DNA of 64,000 bases from CAZEVY01 sp964515555 (GTDB lineage Bacteria > Acidobacteriota > Terriglobia > Bryobacterales > Bryobacteraceae): assembly GCA_964515555.1 (NCBI GenBank), contig CAZEVY010000011.1, positions 28,554 to 92,553 of the forward strand. The letters run 5' to 3'. The translations under genes were made by a program, and so were the position numbers. This document shows, piece after piece, positions 51,412 through 61,011 of this stretch. The notes under the pieces are model-generated. The model worked only from the letters and a program-made list of their open reading frames with translations, did no database searches and was not told where the DNA came from. The first letter of the stretch is position 1; each line of letters starts with the position of its first letter.

Positions 51412-51852
51412 TCAGTTGACGGTCAGCCGGTCGCGCCTGGCCTCGATCTTCGCGGCGTCGACGCCGGGGACCTTCTTCAGGTCGTCAATCGATCGGAAGG
51501 GTCCGTTCCTGGTGCGGAAGCCGACGATCGCCGCCGCCTGCGTCCGCGGCAGCGAGAGCCGGCTCTCGAACTCGATCGCCTTGGCCTGGTTGATGTTCAG
51601 CCGCGGCAGTTCCTCGGCGGGGAAATGCTTCACCAGGTATTCGAGAATCGACGCCAGCTCCTCGGGCTTCCCCTTGAGCCCGAGCGTCGACATCTTCGCC
51701 ATGGTCTCTTCCCAGCCGGCGCGATCCTTGCGTACTGAGAACGACCGCTCCACCTCGTGACATCCCTTGCACAGGCGCAGCGCCTCTTCCTTGCCCGGAC
51801 CGTCGGGCAGCGGAATCTGCGCCAGCAGCGCCACGAGCGCGATCGCCGTCAT
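51412..51852 (-). CDS. CXXCH (cytochrome c-like) protein with helix-hairpin-helix domain
   Basis: A 146-residue protein. After a short hydrophobic start (MTAIALVALLAQIPLPDG) it has LRLCKGCHEVE, a single c-type heme motif (about residues 28-32), and possible Met ligands at MAKMS. Residues about 88-146 are a ComEA-like helix-hairpin-helix domain (LNINQAKAIEFESRLSLPRTQAAAIVGFRTRNGPFRSIDDLKKVPGVDAAKIEA). Exported cytochrome plus HhH is an uncommon pairing. It starts 1 base after the stop of the PQQ-like propeller gene, so the two are probably co-transcribed and may form an electron-transfer unit. Confidence 0.8.
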   Translation of the reverse strand: MTAIALVALLAQIPLPDGPGKEEALRLCKGCHEVERSFSVRKDRAGWEETMAKMSTLGLKGKPEELASILEYLVKHFPAEELPRLNINQAKAIEFESRLSLPRTQAAAIVGFRTRNGPFRSIDDLKKVPGVDAAKIEARRDRLTVN

Positions 51853-51853
51853 C

Positions 51854-53446
51854 TCAGTGCTCGATCGGCATGCCGAAGGCGTACACCGTCGAATCGTGGG
51901 TGCCCAGGTAGACCTGGCTGCCTCCCGCCGACAACCCGCCCCGCGCGAAGGAGGCGATCGTTGTGCCGCTCGACCACAGTTCCTTGCCCGTCGCGCCGTC
52001 CAGGGCGTAGAGCACCGCCCGCGTCGACCGCTGCGCGCGCTGCGCCGCCGTCAATCGCGCGCCCGCACCGCGAAACTCGCCGCTCGCCGCCGCGAACACC
52101 ACGCCGTTGACGACGATCGGCGTGAGCGGCGCCGCCATCTCGCGCGAAGTCCAGCCGGTTTCGATCGCGAGAGCGCCGGCGCGCTCCACCAGCTTCCAGG
52201 TATGAATCGCGTTGGCGCCCGCGGCCATCAGCCAGCGAACGCCGGCGATGTCTTCCCAGGTCGCCAGCGACCCGGGGGCGAATCCGGCGGCATTGGCGAG
52301 CGCCGCCGAGCTGACCGGCGACCCCAATTTTGCGGCGTCCATCACGTGTATCCGCCCGTCGCCCGTCGCCGCCGCGACCAGCGTGCGGTCCTTGTGCGCG
52401 AACAGCACCGGCGACGATACGAATCCCACGGCCGACTTGAAGGAGTCCTTGGGCTTCAGCGTTTTCGCTTCGAGAGCCGCCAGCTCGCCGCGCTCGGTCG
52501 CGGCGTAAAGCGTGCCGTCCGGCCCGACGGCCGCGCCTAAAGATCCCGAGACGGGCGCCTTCCACGAGGTCACTGCCTTCGAGGTCAGGTCGAGCGCCCA
52601 CAGGCCGTCCTCGGCGCCGCCGCAGGCCTCGGACGTCGCCACGTAGGCAACGTTGTCGACCACGATCAGCCCATGCGCGTTCGCGTTCGGAGGAAGGAAG
52701 GGAAGCGGTGGCTGTGAATCTTGTCCATTTGAGATGTAGAACGAGTACAGCGACCCGTCACCGGCGATCGCGTAGGCGACCACCGGCGTGCGCGCACCGA
52801 ATCCGCCGGGACCGCCGGGAGCGCCGGGACCACCGCGTCCACCGGGAGCTCCCGGTCCACGGCCGCCGGGACCTCCCGGGGGCCCTCCTCCGCGCGGTGG
52901 CGTCACCTGCGTCAGAGTCACCGCGCCCTGATGAGGCTCACCCACGCCGCTTTTCGCCGGACCTCCGCGGCCGAAGCCCCCGAACCCGCCGCCGCCGGTT
53001 GCCATCGCCGCGACGCTCGGTCGCGCGATCCCAGCGGTCAAGCCGCCGGGACATCCGGGCGTACCGCCCGCGGCGGGCGCCGGGCCGAGCCGGCGTTCCC
53101 ATTCCAGTCTTCCTAGATCGCTGTCGATGCCGAAGGCGGCGTTCGAGCTGCCGCCGATGAAGGCGAACGACCGGAAGCCGCGGTAGCCGATGTGCCGATC
53201 GACGAGCGAGGGCGGCGTGATGGAGTTCATTTGCCGGGCCTCGTTGGCGAGCTTCAGTTTCCAGAGAAACTGAAAGCCGGGTTTCTGCATGCTCTGCGGC
53301 GAAATCTTGGCGTCCGAGCGGACCCACGAGGAACGCTGCGCGTCGTTGCCGGCGGTGTTCCAGTCGCCGCCGCCGCGTCCCTGGGCGGAGACGTTCTCCG
53401 GCATCGCGAGAGCGGCGAGAGCGTTCAGAATGGCGAGTCTTCGCAT
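51854..53446 (-). CDS. PQQ-binding-like beta-propeller protein (paralogue 1)
   Basis: A 530-residue exported protein (signal RRLAILNALAALAMPENVSAQ). The propeller has PQQ-type docking repeats, clearest at LYALDGATGKELWSSG. Residues 151-218 are a Gly/Pro-rich, collagen-like insert. FQFLWKLKLANEARQMNSI, GTPGCPGGLTAGI and SEACGGAEDGLWALD match the second propeller at 59.5 kb, so the two are paralogues. The PQQ-ligating residues of true alcohol dehydrogenases are not evident, so it may be a structural or sugar-binding propeller. A LacI operator lies 50 bases upstream and the cytochrome-like gene follows after one base. Confidence 0.8.
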   Translation of the reverse strand: MRRLAILNALAALAMPENVSAQGRGGGDWNTAGNDAQRSSWVRSDAKISPQSMQKPGFQFLWKLKLANEARQMNSITPPSLVDRHIGYRGFRSFAFIGGSSNAAFGIDSDLGRLEWERRLGPAPAAGGTPGCPGGLTAGIARPSVAAMATGGGGFGGFGRGGPAKSGVGEPHQGAVTLTQVTPPRGGGPPGGPGGRGPGAPGGRGGPGAPGGPGGFGARTPVVAYAIAGDGSLYSFYISNGQDSQPPLPFLPPNANAHGLIVVDNVAYVATSEACGGAEDGLWALDLTSKAVTSWKAPVSGSLGAAVGPDGTLYAATERGELAALEAKTLKPKDSFKSAVGFVSSPVLFAHKDRTLVAAATGDGRIHVMDAAKLGSPVSSAALANAAGFAPGSLATWEDIAGVRWLMAAGANAIHTWKLVERAGALAIETGWTSREMAAPLTPIVVNGVVFAAASGEFRGAGARLTAAQRAQRSTRAVLYALDGATGKELWSSGTTIASFARGGLSAGGSQVYLGTHDSTVYAFGMPIEH

Positions 53447-53496
53447 CGGGGTCTCCTTCGGCGCGGCCTGTTCGGCCTATACTCTATCAAACGTCG

Positions 53497-53508
53497 TGAA
53501 ACGTTTCA
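53497..53508. promoter_or_regulatory. LacI-type operator A
   Basis: A perfect 12-base palindrome, TGAAACGTTTCA, with the central CG favoured by LacI/PurR/CcpA-type hinges. On the minus strand it embeds a TTGAAA -35 that sits 17 bases before TAGAGT, giving a plausible promoter for propeller paralogue 1. A plus-strand TATACT at 53478 also has exactly the spacing seen at operator D. Confidence 0.8.
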
Positions 53509-53557
53509 AGGAAACAGGGACATCAAAATAGTTCGAGCCTCTGAGCCGGGCCGCCGA

Positions 53558-54595
53558 TTACACGATCGCCCGCGCCCGGGCCGGCGCGACACCGGACGAC
53601 TCGCGAATCATCAACTCGGCCGGCAATCGAACGGCGATCCTCTCCGTTCTCTCCGAGGCGCGTTTGACGCGCTCCAGCAGCAGTTCGGCGGCGCGAAAGC
53701 CCATGTCGTAGGCGGGCTGCACGACGGTGGTGATTCTCGGGCGGAACAGCTCGTTTCCGCTGATCTCGTCGACGGTGACGAAGGCGATATCGCCGGGCGT
53801 CGTCAATCCGCTCTCGCCCAGCGCTTGCAGCGTCCCCAGCGCCGTGGGACCGTTGGTGCAAAAGATCGCGTCGGGAAGCGAGGCCCGGTTCGCCAATCGC
53901 TGTCGGCACATGGCGGCCACGTCGTCGAGCCGCAGATTGCCCTCCCAAATCAGCCCGTTGTCGATCGCGATCCCTGCACGCCGGAGCGCTTGCCGATATC
54001 CCTGAAGCCGCCGCTGCTCGTTCTTGAGCCCCAGCGGACCGGTGACGGCGGCGATGCGCCGGTTGCCGGTTGCGATCAGGTGCGCGACCCCCAGTTCCGC
54101 GGCCTCCAGATTCTGCACCGAAACCGAATCGACCGGAACCCAGTCGGGAATGCGATCCACGAACACCACCGAGATTCCCGCGTCGATGGTGTTGGAAATC
54201 AGCTTGAGTGGTGTCGAGGCCGCCGCCATCACGAGCAGAATCCCCTCCACGCGTTGCGACCGCAGCAGGGAGAGCAGCTCTGCCTGCCGCTCGCCGTCGT
54301 CTCCCGAGTTCACGGCGATGAGCGAATAACCGCGCCGGCGGGAGGCGTCGTCGGCGCCGCGAATCACCTGCGGGAAGAAGGGAATCGTCAGATCCGGCAC
54401 GATGATTCCGAGCGTCCGCGTCTTGCTGGTCTTCAGGCTTCGGGCGACGTGATTGGGGTGATAATTGAGCGCCCGGATGGCTGCCTCCACCTTGCGGCGG
54501 AGGCTCTCACTGACGTTAACGGAACCGGTGATGACGTGGGAAACGGAGCCCACCGAAACGCCGGCGACTTCGGCTACTTTCTTGATACTGGGCAT
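53558..54595 (-). CDS. LacI-family transcriptional regulator
   Basis: A 345-residue LacI/GalR repressor. The helix-turn-helix is at residues 5-25 (KKVAEVAGVSVGSVSHVITGS) and the hinge is NYHPNHVARSLK. The C-terminal periplasmic-binding-protein-like domain has GIIVPDLTIPFFPQVIRGADDA, VFVDRIPDW, DAIFCTNGPTALGTLQAL and TTVVQPAYDMGFRAAELLLERV. It probably binds a sugar. Four matching operators flank this gene and its neighbours, so it is the obvious local regulator. It lies 22 bases downstream of the DUF1080 gene, and the pair probably shares the promoter carrying operator B, which implies autoregulation. Confidence 0.92.
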   Translation of the reverse strand: MPSIKKVAEVAGVSVGSVSHVITGSVNVSESLRRKVEAAIRALNYHPNHVARSLKTSKTRTLGIIVPDLTIPFFPQVIRGADDASRRRGYSLIAVNSGDDGERQAELLSLLRSQRVEGILLVMAAASTPLKLISNTIDAGISVVFVDRIPDWVPVDSVSVQNLEAAELGVAHLIATGNRRIAAVTGPLGLKNEQRRLQGYRQALRRAGIAIDNGLIWEGNLRLDDVAAMCRQRLANRASLPDAIFCTNGPTALGTLQALGESGLTTPGDIAFVTVDEISGNELFRPRITTVVQPAYDMGFRAAELLLERVKRASERTERIAVRLPAELMIRESSGVAPARARAIV

Positions 54596-54617
54596 GGCGA
54601 GACCGCCACCCTTCAGA

Positions 54618-55376
54618 TTACAACTTCTTGATTCTCACGTTGCGGACTTCCATCTTCATCGCCGGTCCGCGATGCACCTGAATGCCGATCAGGCCGTCCA
54701 TTCTGCGGCCGGAGGTGTCGTCGTCGATCACCATGCTCGTCAGGTTGCCGTTGATCAACTGGATCAGTGTCGCGCCCCGGGCGATGAGCCAGACTTCGTT
54801 CCAGTCGTCCGATTTGATCAGCTTCTTCAACTCCTCGCCGCTCGAGATCGCGCCGATCAGCGCCGGACGCTGCTTGTCGCCGATGTAGGTCGCCTGCCCG
54901 CGCATCGCGAGGAAACCGCGTCCGCGCTCTTCGTAGAACTGGCCGGTGTAGCGCTGCTGTGCGTCCATGTCGGCCTGGTAGCCCTTCATCACCCACTTGG
55001 CGACTTCCGGCATCTCGATGCTGCGGATCTGGATTCCGCTGTTATTGCCGATCAGGCGGTACTCGAGCTTGAGCTCGAAATCGGCCGGGCTGCCGCCGCG
55101 CCAGATGAGGAACGTGTTCTGCGCCGGCTGCTTGTCGGCCAGCGCTTCTCCGACAATCGCGCCGTTCTCCACGCGCCAGAATTCCGGATCGCCGTCCCAA
55201 CCTTCGAGGGTCTTTCCGTTGAAGATCGCCGTGAATCCCGACTCTACCAGCGGCGCGATGGTTGGTCCTCGAAATCCCCCGCCGCGGCCGCCAGGAGGCT
55301 GGGGAGCGGGCGGCTGCTGAGCGTGCAGCGCCACCAGCGTTGTACAGATCGCAATCGCGGGAACTCGAAGGAGCAT
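54618..55376 (-). CDS. DUF1080 (3-keto-disaccharide hydrolase-like) secreted protein
   Basis: A 252-residue exported protein (signal LLRVPAIAICTTLVALHAQ, then a Pro/Gly-rich linker). The jelly-roll DUF1080 domain is recognised by FTAIFNGKTLEGWDGDPEFWRVENGAIVGE, FLIWRGGSPADFELKLEYRL, NSGIQIRS and the C-terminal GLIGIQVHRGPAMKMEVRNVRIKKL. Members include 3-keto-disaccharide hydrolases and concanavalin-like carbohydrate binders. It is the first gene of the lacI transcription unit, with operator B about 65 bases upstream, so a role in sugar breakdown fits. Confidence 0.88.
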   Translation of the reverse strand: MLLRVPAIAICTTLVALHAQQPPAPQPPGGRGGGFRGPTIAPLVESGFTAIFNGKTLEGWDGDPEFWRVENGAIVGEALADKQPAQNTFLIWRGGSPADFELKLEYRLIGNNSGIQIRSIEMPEVAKWVMKGYQADMDAQQRYTGQFYEERGRGFLAMRGQATYIGDKQRPALIGAISSGEELKKLIKSDDWNEVWLIARGATLIQLINGNLTSMVIDDDTSGRRMDGLIGIQVHRGPAMKMEVRNVRIKKL

Positions 55377-55440
55377 TCCACCTCCAGCCGCCGGCAGGGA
55401 CGGACGACCTCCCCGGCCCGGTTGCCAGCAATCACCGTGA

Positions 55441-55456
55441 CTTGAAACGTCTCAAG
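55441..55456. promoter_or_regulatory. LacI-type operator B
   Basis: CTTGAAACGTCTCAAG is an inverted repeat with 7 of 8 matching pairs, centred on ACGT. It lies 64 bases upstream of the DUF1080-lacI pair on the minus strand, with TTGAGA as a possible -35 inside it. It matches the other three sites. Confidence 0.7.
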
Positions 55457-55495
55457 CATATCACCGCTTTTCGGGTTGTCAACGCCAGTTTTAAC

Positions 55496-55524
55496 TTGAC
55501 ACGGCCACTCTTCGGATATACCAT
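55496..55524 (+). promoter_or_regulatory. Promoter of the TonB-dependent receptor gene
   Basis: A perfect -35 TTGACA at 55496-55501 is separated by 17 bases from TACCAT at 55519-55524, which overlaps a TATACC string. The predicted transcription start near 55531 is upstream of operator C, so the regulator would block elongation or open-complex formation there. Confidence 0.55.
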
Positions 55525-55543
55525 CAATCCACTGCTGGGACTT

Positions 55544-55555
55544 TGATACGTTTCA
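55544..55555. promoter_or_regulatory. LacI-type operator C
   Basis: TGATACGTTTCA differs from the perfect palindrome by one base. It is placed about 13 bases after the predicted start of transcription of the TonB receptor gene, a normal repressor position. Confidence 0.7.
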
Positions 55556-55673
55556 GGGAAATGGGGATGCCCGAACCGAACCTTCCGTCAGTCAGGCGTG
55601 GCGACTGTCGCATCCCGTTCCCTCTTCGCCCGGTAGCGAAACATCCGCTCGAATTCTCCAAGGTGGGGTACCT

Positions 55674-58600
55674 ATGAAAACGACTTCCTTGTCAGCCGTC
55701 GTTTGCTGTCTCCTGCTGGCTGTGTGGCCGGCATTCGGTCAGAGCGTGACCGGCCAGATTTCGGGAACCGTTGCCGACCAGAGCGGGGGCTCGCTCTCCG
55801 GCGCGGTCGTCACCGTAACTCACATACTCTCCCAGCAGGTGCGATCGTTTACGACCGACGACACCGGGTATTTCGTCTTCCCGAATCTCGTGCCCGGGGC
55901 GTATAACCTGCGAATCACGCAGGCCGGATTCAAGGCCCACGACCAGCGGAACATTAATGTGAATGCCACCGAGCGCGTGAACCTGCCCGAAATTCGCATG
56001 GCGATCGGCGACGTGGCCACCACGGTGGAAGTCGACGCCGCGGCCGTGCTGGTCGCCACGACGACATCGGACCGCAGCGTCTCCATGGGACGCCAGGAGA
56101 TCGAGGACCGGCCGACGCGCGGACGGAATCCCTTGGCGCTGATCATCGGACTGCCGGGCGTGCAATCGGTCGGCGGCTACGACTTCCGCGGATGGGGCGG
56201 AGGCGGCATGCCGGCGGTGAACGGCGGGCGCAGCGGTCAGGTGATTCTCAACCTCGACGGCGCCGCCAGCCAGGACTCGGGGAACCTGAATCCCGGATAT
56301 CTTTCGCCGAGCATCGAATCGATCGGCGAAGTGAAGCTGCTGGTATCGAACTACACGGCCGAGTACGGCGGCCGCACCGGCGGTCAGTTGGTCCTCACCA
56401 CGCGGAACGGGACTTCGCAGTATCACGGCAGTGCGTTCTACTACTGGCGGCACGAATCGCTCAACGCCAACGAGTGGTTCAATAACAAGCAGAACGTCGT
56501 CAAGCCGCGATACCGGTTCCAGAACCCCGGCGGCAGTATCGGCGGTCCGCTGATCATTCCCGGAACGAACTTCAACAAAGATCGCACCAAGCTGTTCTTC
56601 TTCTTCTCCTACGACCGGCTGTTTAACAAGAACACTCTCCAGCAGACGTTCACGATGCCGTCGGCGCTGGAGCGCGCTGGCAACTTCTCGCAGACCGTGA
56701 CCACCACCGGCGCGCTGGTTCCGATCACCGATCCGACGACGCGCGCCCCGTTTCCGGGGAACATCATCCCGGCCAACCGCATCAGCCCCGCCGGACAGGC
56801 GATGTTGAACCTCTTCCCGCTGCCGGACCCGCTGGGCCTGGCGCTCGACACTTCGGGAACCCGGCGCTTCAACTTCCGCTCGCAGCTCCCGCAGCGGCGA
56901 CCGAACGAGGGCAAGGTGCTTCGCATCGACTACAACGTCGGCTCCAAGCTGGTGACTTTCGTGCGGCTGTTGCAGGACTACCAGGCCTTCGACGGCTACG
57001 CCGGCACGGTCGGCCCGTCGGGCGGCCAGTGGGGCCAGTTCTCGCACAGCTATCACGTGCAAGCGGCCGGCGCCATCGCCACTGCCGTCTACACCTTCTC
57101 GCCGAACCTGATCAACGAGTTCACCTACGGAATCAATCGCGGCAAACAGGGCGTTAACCCGCTCGACGAAGTGGGTTCGGCCGCCGTCGGCGGAACCAAG
57201 ACGTACGCCGACAACCTGCTGCCGCTCAAGGGCGCCAACGGGCAGGCGATCCCGCTGCCGCGCATCAACCCTTCGAGCAACATCCTGAATCTTCTGCCGC
57301 AGGTGAATTTCGGATTCCCGGCGGGCTTTAGCGCCCAGTCGGCGGGCCAGGGAATCACCGGCGCCCCCAACTTCGGCCATGACAGCCGCTGGCCGTTCAC
57401 CGGCACGGATTCGGTGCACTCCATCAGCAACAAGATCACCTGGGTCAAAGGCGACCACAACCTTAAGGCCGGCATCTACATCGAGCGCATGGCGCGTAAC
57501 GTCAGCGTCTACTCGGTGTTTAACGCCGCGGGAACCTATTACTTCGGCTCCGACCGCGCCGCCGCGCTCGACACCGGATACCCGTATTCGAACGCCTTGA
57601 TCGGGAGCATGTTCGCCTACGGCGACGACAACAAGAAGCAGGTCAACCACGCCCGTTACCTGCAAATGGAGTGGTTCGTGCAGGACACCTGGCGCGCCTC
57701 GCGGCGGCTGACGCTCGACCTCGGCCTGCGCTTCCACCGCGTCGGCGACCTGTACTCGGCGGGCGCGACGTTGGGTCTGTTCCGTCAGGAGGAGTACGAT
57801 CGCTCCAAGTCGGGACAACTCATCTTCCCGTCGGGGACGAGCGGGGCGCGCACCGCCGTCAATCCGGTCACCGGCGCCACGTTCCCGTATGTCCGGCAAG
57901 GCACGTTCGACACGGCCTCCTATCCGGCCAACGGCCTGCCGTTCTCCGGCATTCACCAGTACGACAGCCACTTCTTCAAGGTGCCGCCGATTCAACTGGG
58001 GCCGCGCGTGGGCTTCGCGCTCGACGTGTTCGGCAACGGCAAGACCGCCATTCGCGGCGGGGCCGGCATCACCATCGGCCGCAACTGGACGGTGGACCAC
58101 ATCGGAGCGCTGGCCGCGGGACGCGGCCCGATGATGGCGCCTCCGAACTTCCTGGCGCCGATCGCGCTCTACACCGACTTTAATTCCCTGGCCACGGCGC
58201 AGACGTTCTTCACGCCGCAGGATCTCATCGGCGGCCCGCAGGATCAGAAGGTCCAGAAGACCTACAACTGGAGCTTCGGCATTCAGCACGATCTCGGCCG
58301 CGCCATGGTCGCCGAGATTTCGTATGTCGGAAACGCCCTGCGTCACGGCTACGGACAGGCCATCGACTTCAACGCCGTCGCACCCTACACCACCTGGAAT
58401 CCGCGGGACGGCGCCATCGCGCGCTTCCGCGATCCCACCGGATCGGGATTCTACTCGACGAACCTGATCCGTTCCATGGTCGGATTCAACGGCCTCGGCC
58501 AGATCCCGACTTGGACCTACAACGGCACCAACTCCTACCATGCGCTGCAGATGGAGTTGAACCGCCGCATGGGCGCGCTCCAATGGGGCGCCAATTACAC

Positions 58601-59279
58601 CTGGTCGCGGACGACGATCTACAACTTCAACCAGTGGGTCGACACCAAGCTGGGTAAGGACGTCGTCAACCGTCCGCACGCGTTCAACTTCAACTTCGGC
58701 TACGAGATCCCGAAGGCCAGCAGGGCCTGGGATAACCCGTTGGTGAAGTGGACGCTCGACAACTGGCGCATCAGTGGCAACGGCGCCATCTACTCGGGCA
58801 CCCCCTACTCGGTCGGATGCGGCGCGCAGTCGCAGCCGGCGCTCTACTGGACGGGTACGCCGACCGGCGGCATCCCGTTCCGCTGCCAGATGGGCAACGA
58901 TATCTTCCTGCCCGCGGGCCAGTTCCCGTCGGCCACCGAGGACCGCCGGTTGCAGGTACCGCTGAACGCCGCCAATTTCCGGCTGCCGGCGGCGGACTCG
59001 CTCGGAATCGGCAACACCCCGCCGTCGCTGTTCTACGGCTTCGGACTGTTCAACATCGACTGGTCGGTGGCGAAGGAGATTCCGATGGGCGAAGGCCGCC
59101 ATCTGGAGTTGAAGGCGGAGATGTTCAACGTCCTGAACCACTTCAATCCGAACAACCCGAACACAGGGCTGACCTACAACTTCAACACCGGGGCGCAGAC
59201 CAACTCGGCGTTCGGCATTATCGGGGGCGCGCAGGTACAGTCGCGGCGCACCGTACTGTCGCTGCGATTCCAGTTCTAA
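55674..59279 (+). CDS. TonB-dependent receptor with carboxypeptidase-regulatory domain (Oar-like)
   Basis: A 1201-residue outer-membrane protein. A signal peptide (AVVCCLLLAVWPAFGQS) is followed by a carboxypeptidase-D-like regulatory domain at about residues 25-110 (GQISGTVADQSGGSLSGAVVTVTH, GYFVFPNLVPGAYNLRITQAGF), a plug domain (LALIIGLPGVQSV, SIGEVKLLVSNYTAEYGGRTGGQLVLTTRNG) and a long barrel. It ends with TVLSLRFQF, whose terminal Phe is the outer-membrane insertion signal. This is the Oar/SusC-like group common in acidobacteria, likely importing oligosaccharides. No SusD partner is present. The operator in its leader suggests sugar-inducible expression. Confidence 0.92.
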   Translation: MKTTSLSAVVCCLLLAVWPAFGQSVTGQISGTVADQSGGSLSGAVVTVTHILSQQVRSFTTDDTGYFVFPNLVPGAYNLRITQAGFKAHDQRNINVNATERVNLPEIRMAIGDVATTVEVDAAAVLVATTTSDRSVSMGRQEIEDRPTRGRNPLALIIGLPGVQSVGGYDFRGWGGGGMPAVNGGRSGQVILNLDGAASQDSGNLNPGYLSPSIESIGEVKLLVSNYTAEYGGRTGGQLVLTTRNGTSQYHGSAFYYWRHESLNANEWFNNKQNVVKPRYRFQNPGGSIGGPLIIPGTNFNKDRTKLFFFFSYDRLFNKNTLQQTFTMPSALERAGNFSQTVTTTGALVPITDPTTRAPFPGNIIPANRISPAGQAMLNLFPLPDPLGLALDTSGTRRFNFRSQLPQRRPNEGKVLRIDYNVGSKLVTFVRLLQDYQAFDGYAGTVGPSGGQWGQFSHSYHVQAAGAIATAVYTFSPNLINEFTYGINRGKQGVNPLDEVGSAAVGGTKTYADNLLPLKGANGQAIPLPRINPSSNILNLLPQVNFGFPAGFSAQSAGQGITGAPNFGHDSRWPFTGTDSVHSISNKITWVKGDHNLKAGIYIERMARNVSVYSVFNAAGTYYFGSDRAAALDTGYPYSNALIGSMFAYGDDNKKQVNHARYLQMEWFVQDTWRASRRLTLDLGLRFHRVGDLYSAGATLGLFRQEEYDRSKSGQLIFPSGTSGARTAVNPVTGATFPYVRQGTFDTASYPANGLPFSGIHQYDSHFFKVPPIQLGPRVGFALDVFGNGKTAIRGGAGITIGRNWTVDHIGALAAGRGPMMAPPNFLAPIALYTDFNSLATAQTFFTPQDLIGGPQDQKVQKTYNWSFGIQHDLGRAMVAEISYVGNALRHGYGQAIDFNAVAPYTTWNPRDGAIARFRDPTGSGFYSTNLIRSMVGFNGLGQIPTWTYNGTNSYHALQMELNRRMGALQWGANYTWSRTTIYNFNQWVDTKLGKDVVNRPHAFNFNFGYEIPKASRAWDNPLVKWTLDNWRISGNGAIYSGTPYSVGCGAQSQPALYWTGTPTGGIPFRCQMGNDIFLPAGQFPSATEDRRLQVPLNAANFRLPAADSLGIGNTPPSLFYGFGLFNIDWSVAKEIPMGEGRHLELKAEMFNVLNHFNPNNPNTGLTYNFNTGAQTNSAFGIIGGAQVQSRRTVLSLRFQF

Positions 59280-59306
59280 ACACGGCGTCCGAAGTCTTTT
59301 TCACGC

Positions 59307-59331
59307 TCGCGGCTCTGTTACGGAGCCGCGA
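59307..59331 (+). terminator. Stem-loop after the TonB receptor gene
   Basis: Arms TCGCGGCTC and GAGCCGCGA pair perfectly over 9 bases around a 7-base loop (TGTTACG), 27 bases after the receptor stop codon. No T-run follows, so it is either a weak or Rho-assisted terminator or a stabilising hairpin. Confidence 0.55.
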
Positions 59332-59411
59332 CCGCCAGCGAGTGGTCCTCCGCGAACGATTGCGACGCCGAATTATCTTATCCGCGATCTCTTTCCGGAT
59401 CGTGTTCGGTG

Positions 59412-59417
59412 TATACT
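59412..59417 (+). promoter_or_regulatory. -10 box of propeller paralogue 2
   Basis: TATACT, with TGTTCGG 3-9 bases upstream and operator D beginning 19 bases after the first T. The same arrangement is found at 53469-53508. A consensus -35 is not visible. Confidence 0.5.
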
Positions 59418-59430
59418 CTATCCATCGCCA

Positions 59431-59442
59431 TGAAACGTTTCA
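59431..59442. promoter_or_regulatory. LacI-type operator D
   Basis: A perfect TGAAACGTTTCA between the TATACT box and the GGGAGG ribosome-binding site of propeller paralogue 2. It is identical to operator A. Confidence 0.8.
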
Positions 59443-59453
59443 AGGGAGGCTCC

Positions 59454-61004
<1,551 letters not shown>

Positions 61005-61011
61005 CGCCGGC

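Larger units (their letters stand above)
55377..55673. other. Divergent intergenic region between DUF1080 and TonB receptor genes
   Basis: The longest gene-free stretch in the window (297 bases). It holds operator B (55441-55456), a TTGACA-17-TACCAT promoter, operator C (55544-55555) and an AGGTGGGG ribosome-binding site near 55660-55667. The middle (55456-55530) is AT-richer than the genes. I see no further gene or RNA structure in it. Confidence 0.7.

Noticed and set aside
52793..52996. Possible DNA tandem repeat or CRISPR-like array
   Set aside because: The repetition is codon-level Gly/Pro coding inside a gene, with no constant repeat and spacer structure.
55692..59141. Very long open frame (about 1149 codons) on the strand opposite the TonB receptor gene
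   Set aside because: It is an antisense shadow produced by high G+C third positions; the translation shows no domain, signal peptide or homology and the plus strand is clearly the receptor.
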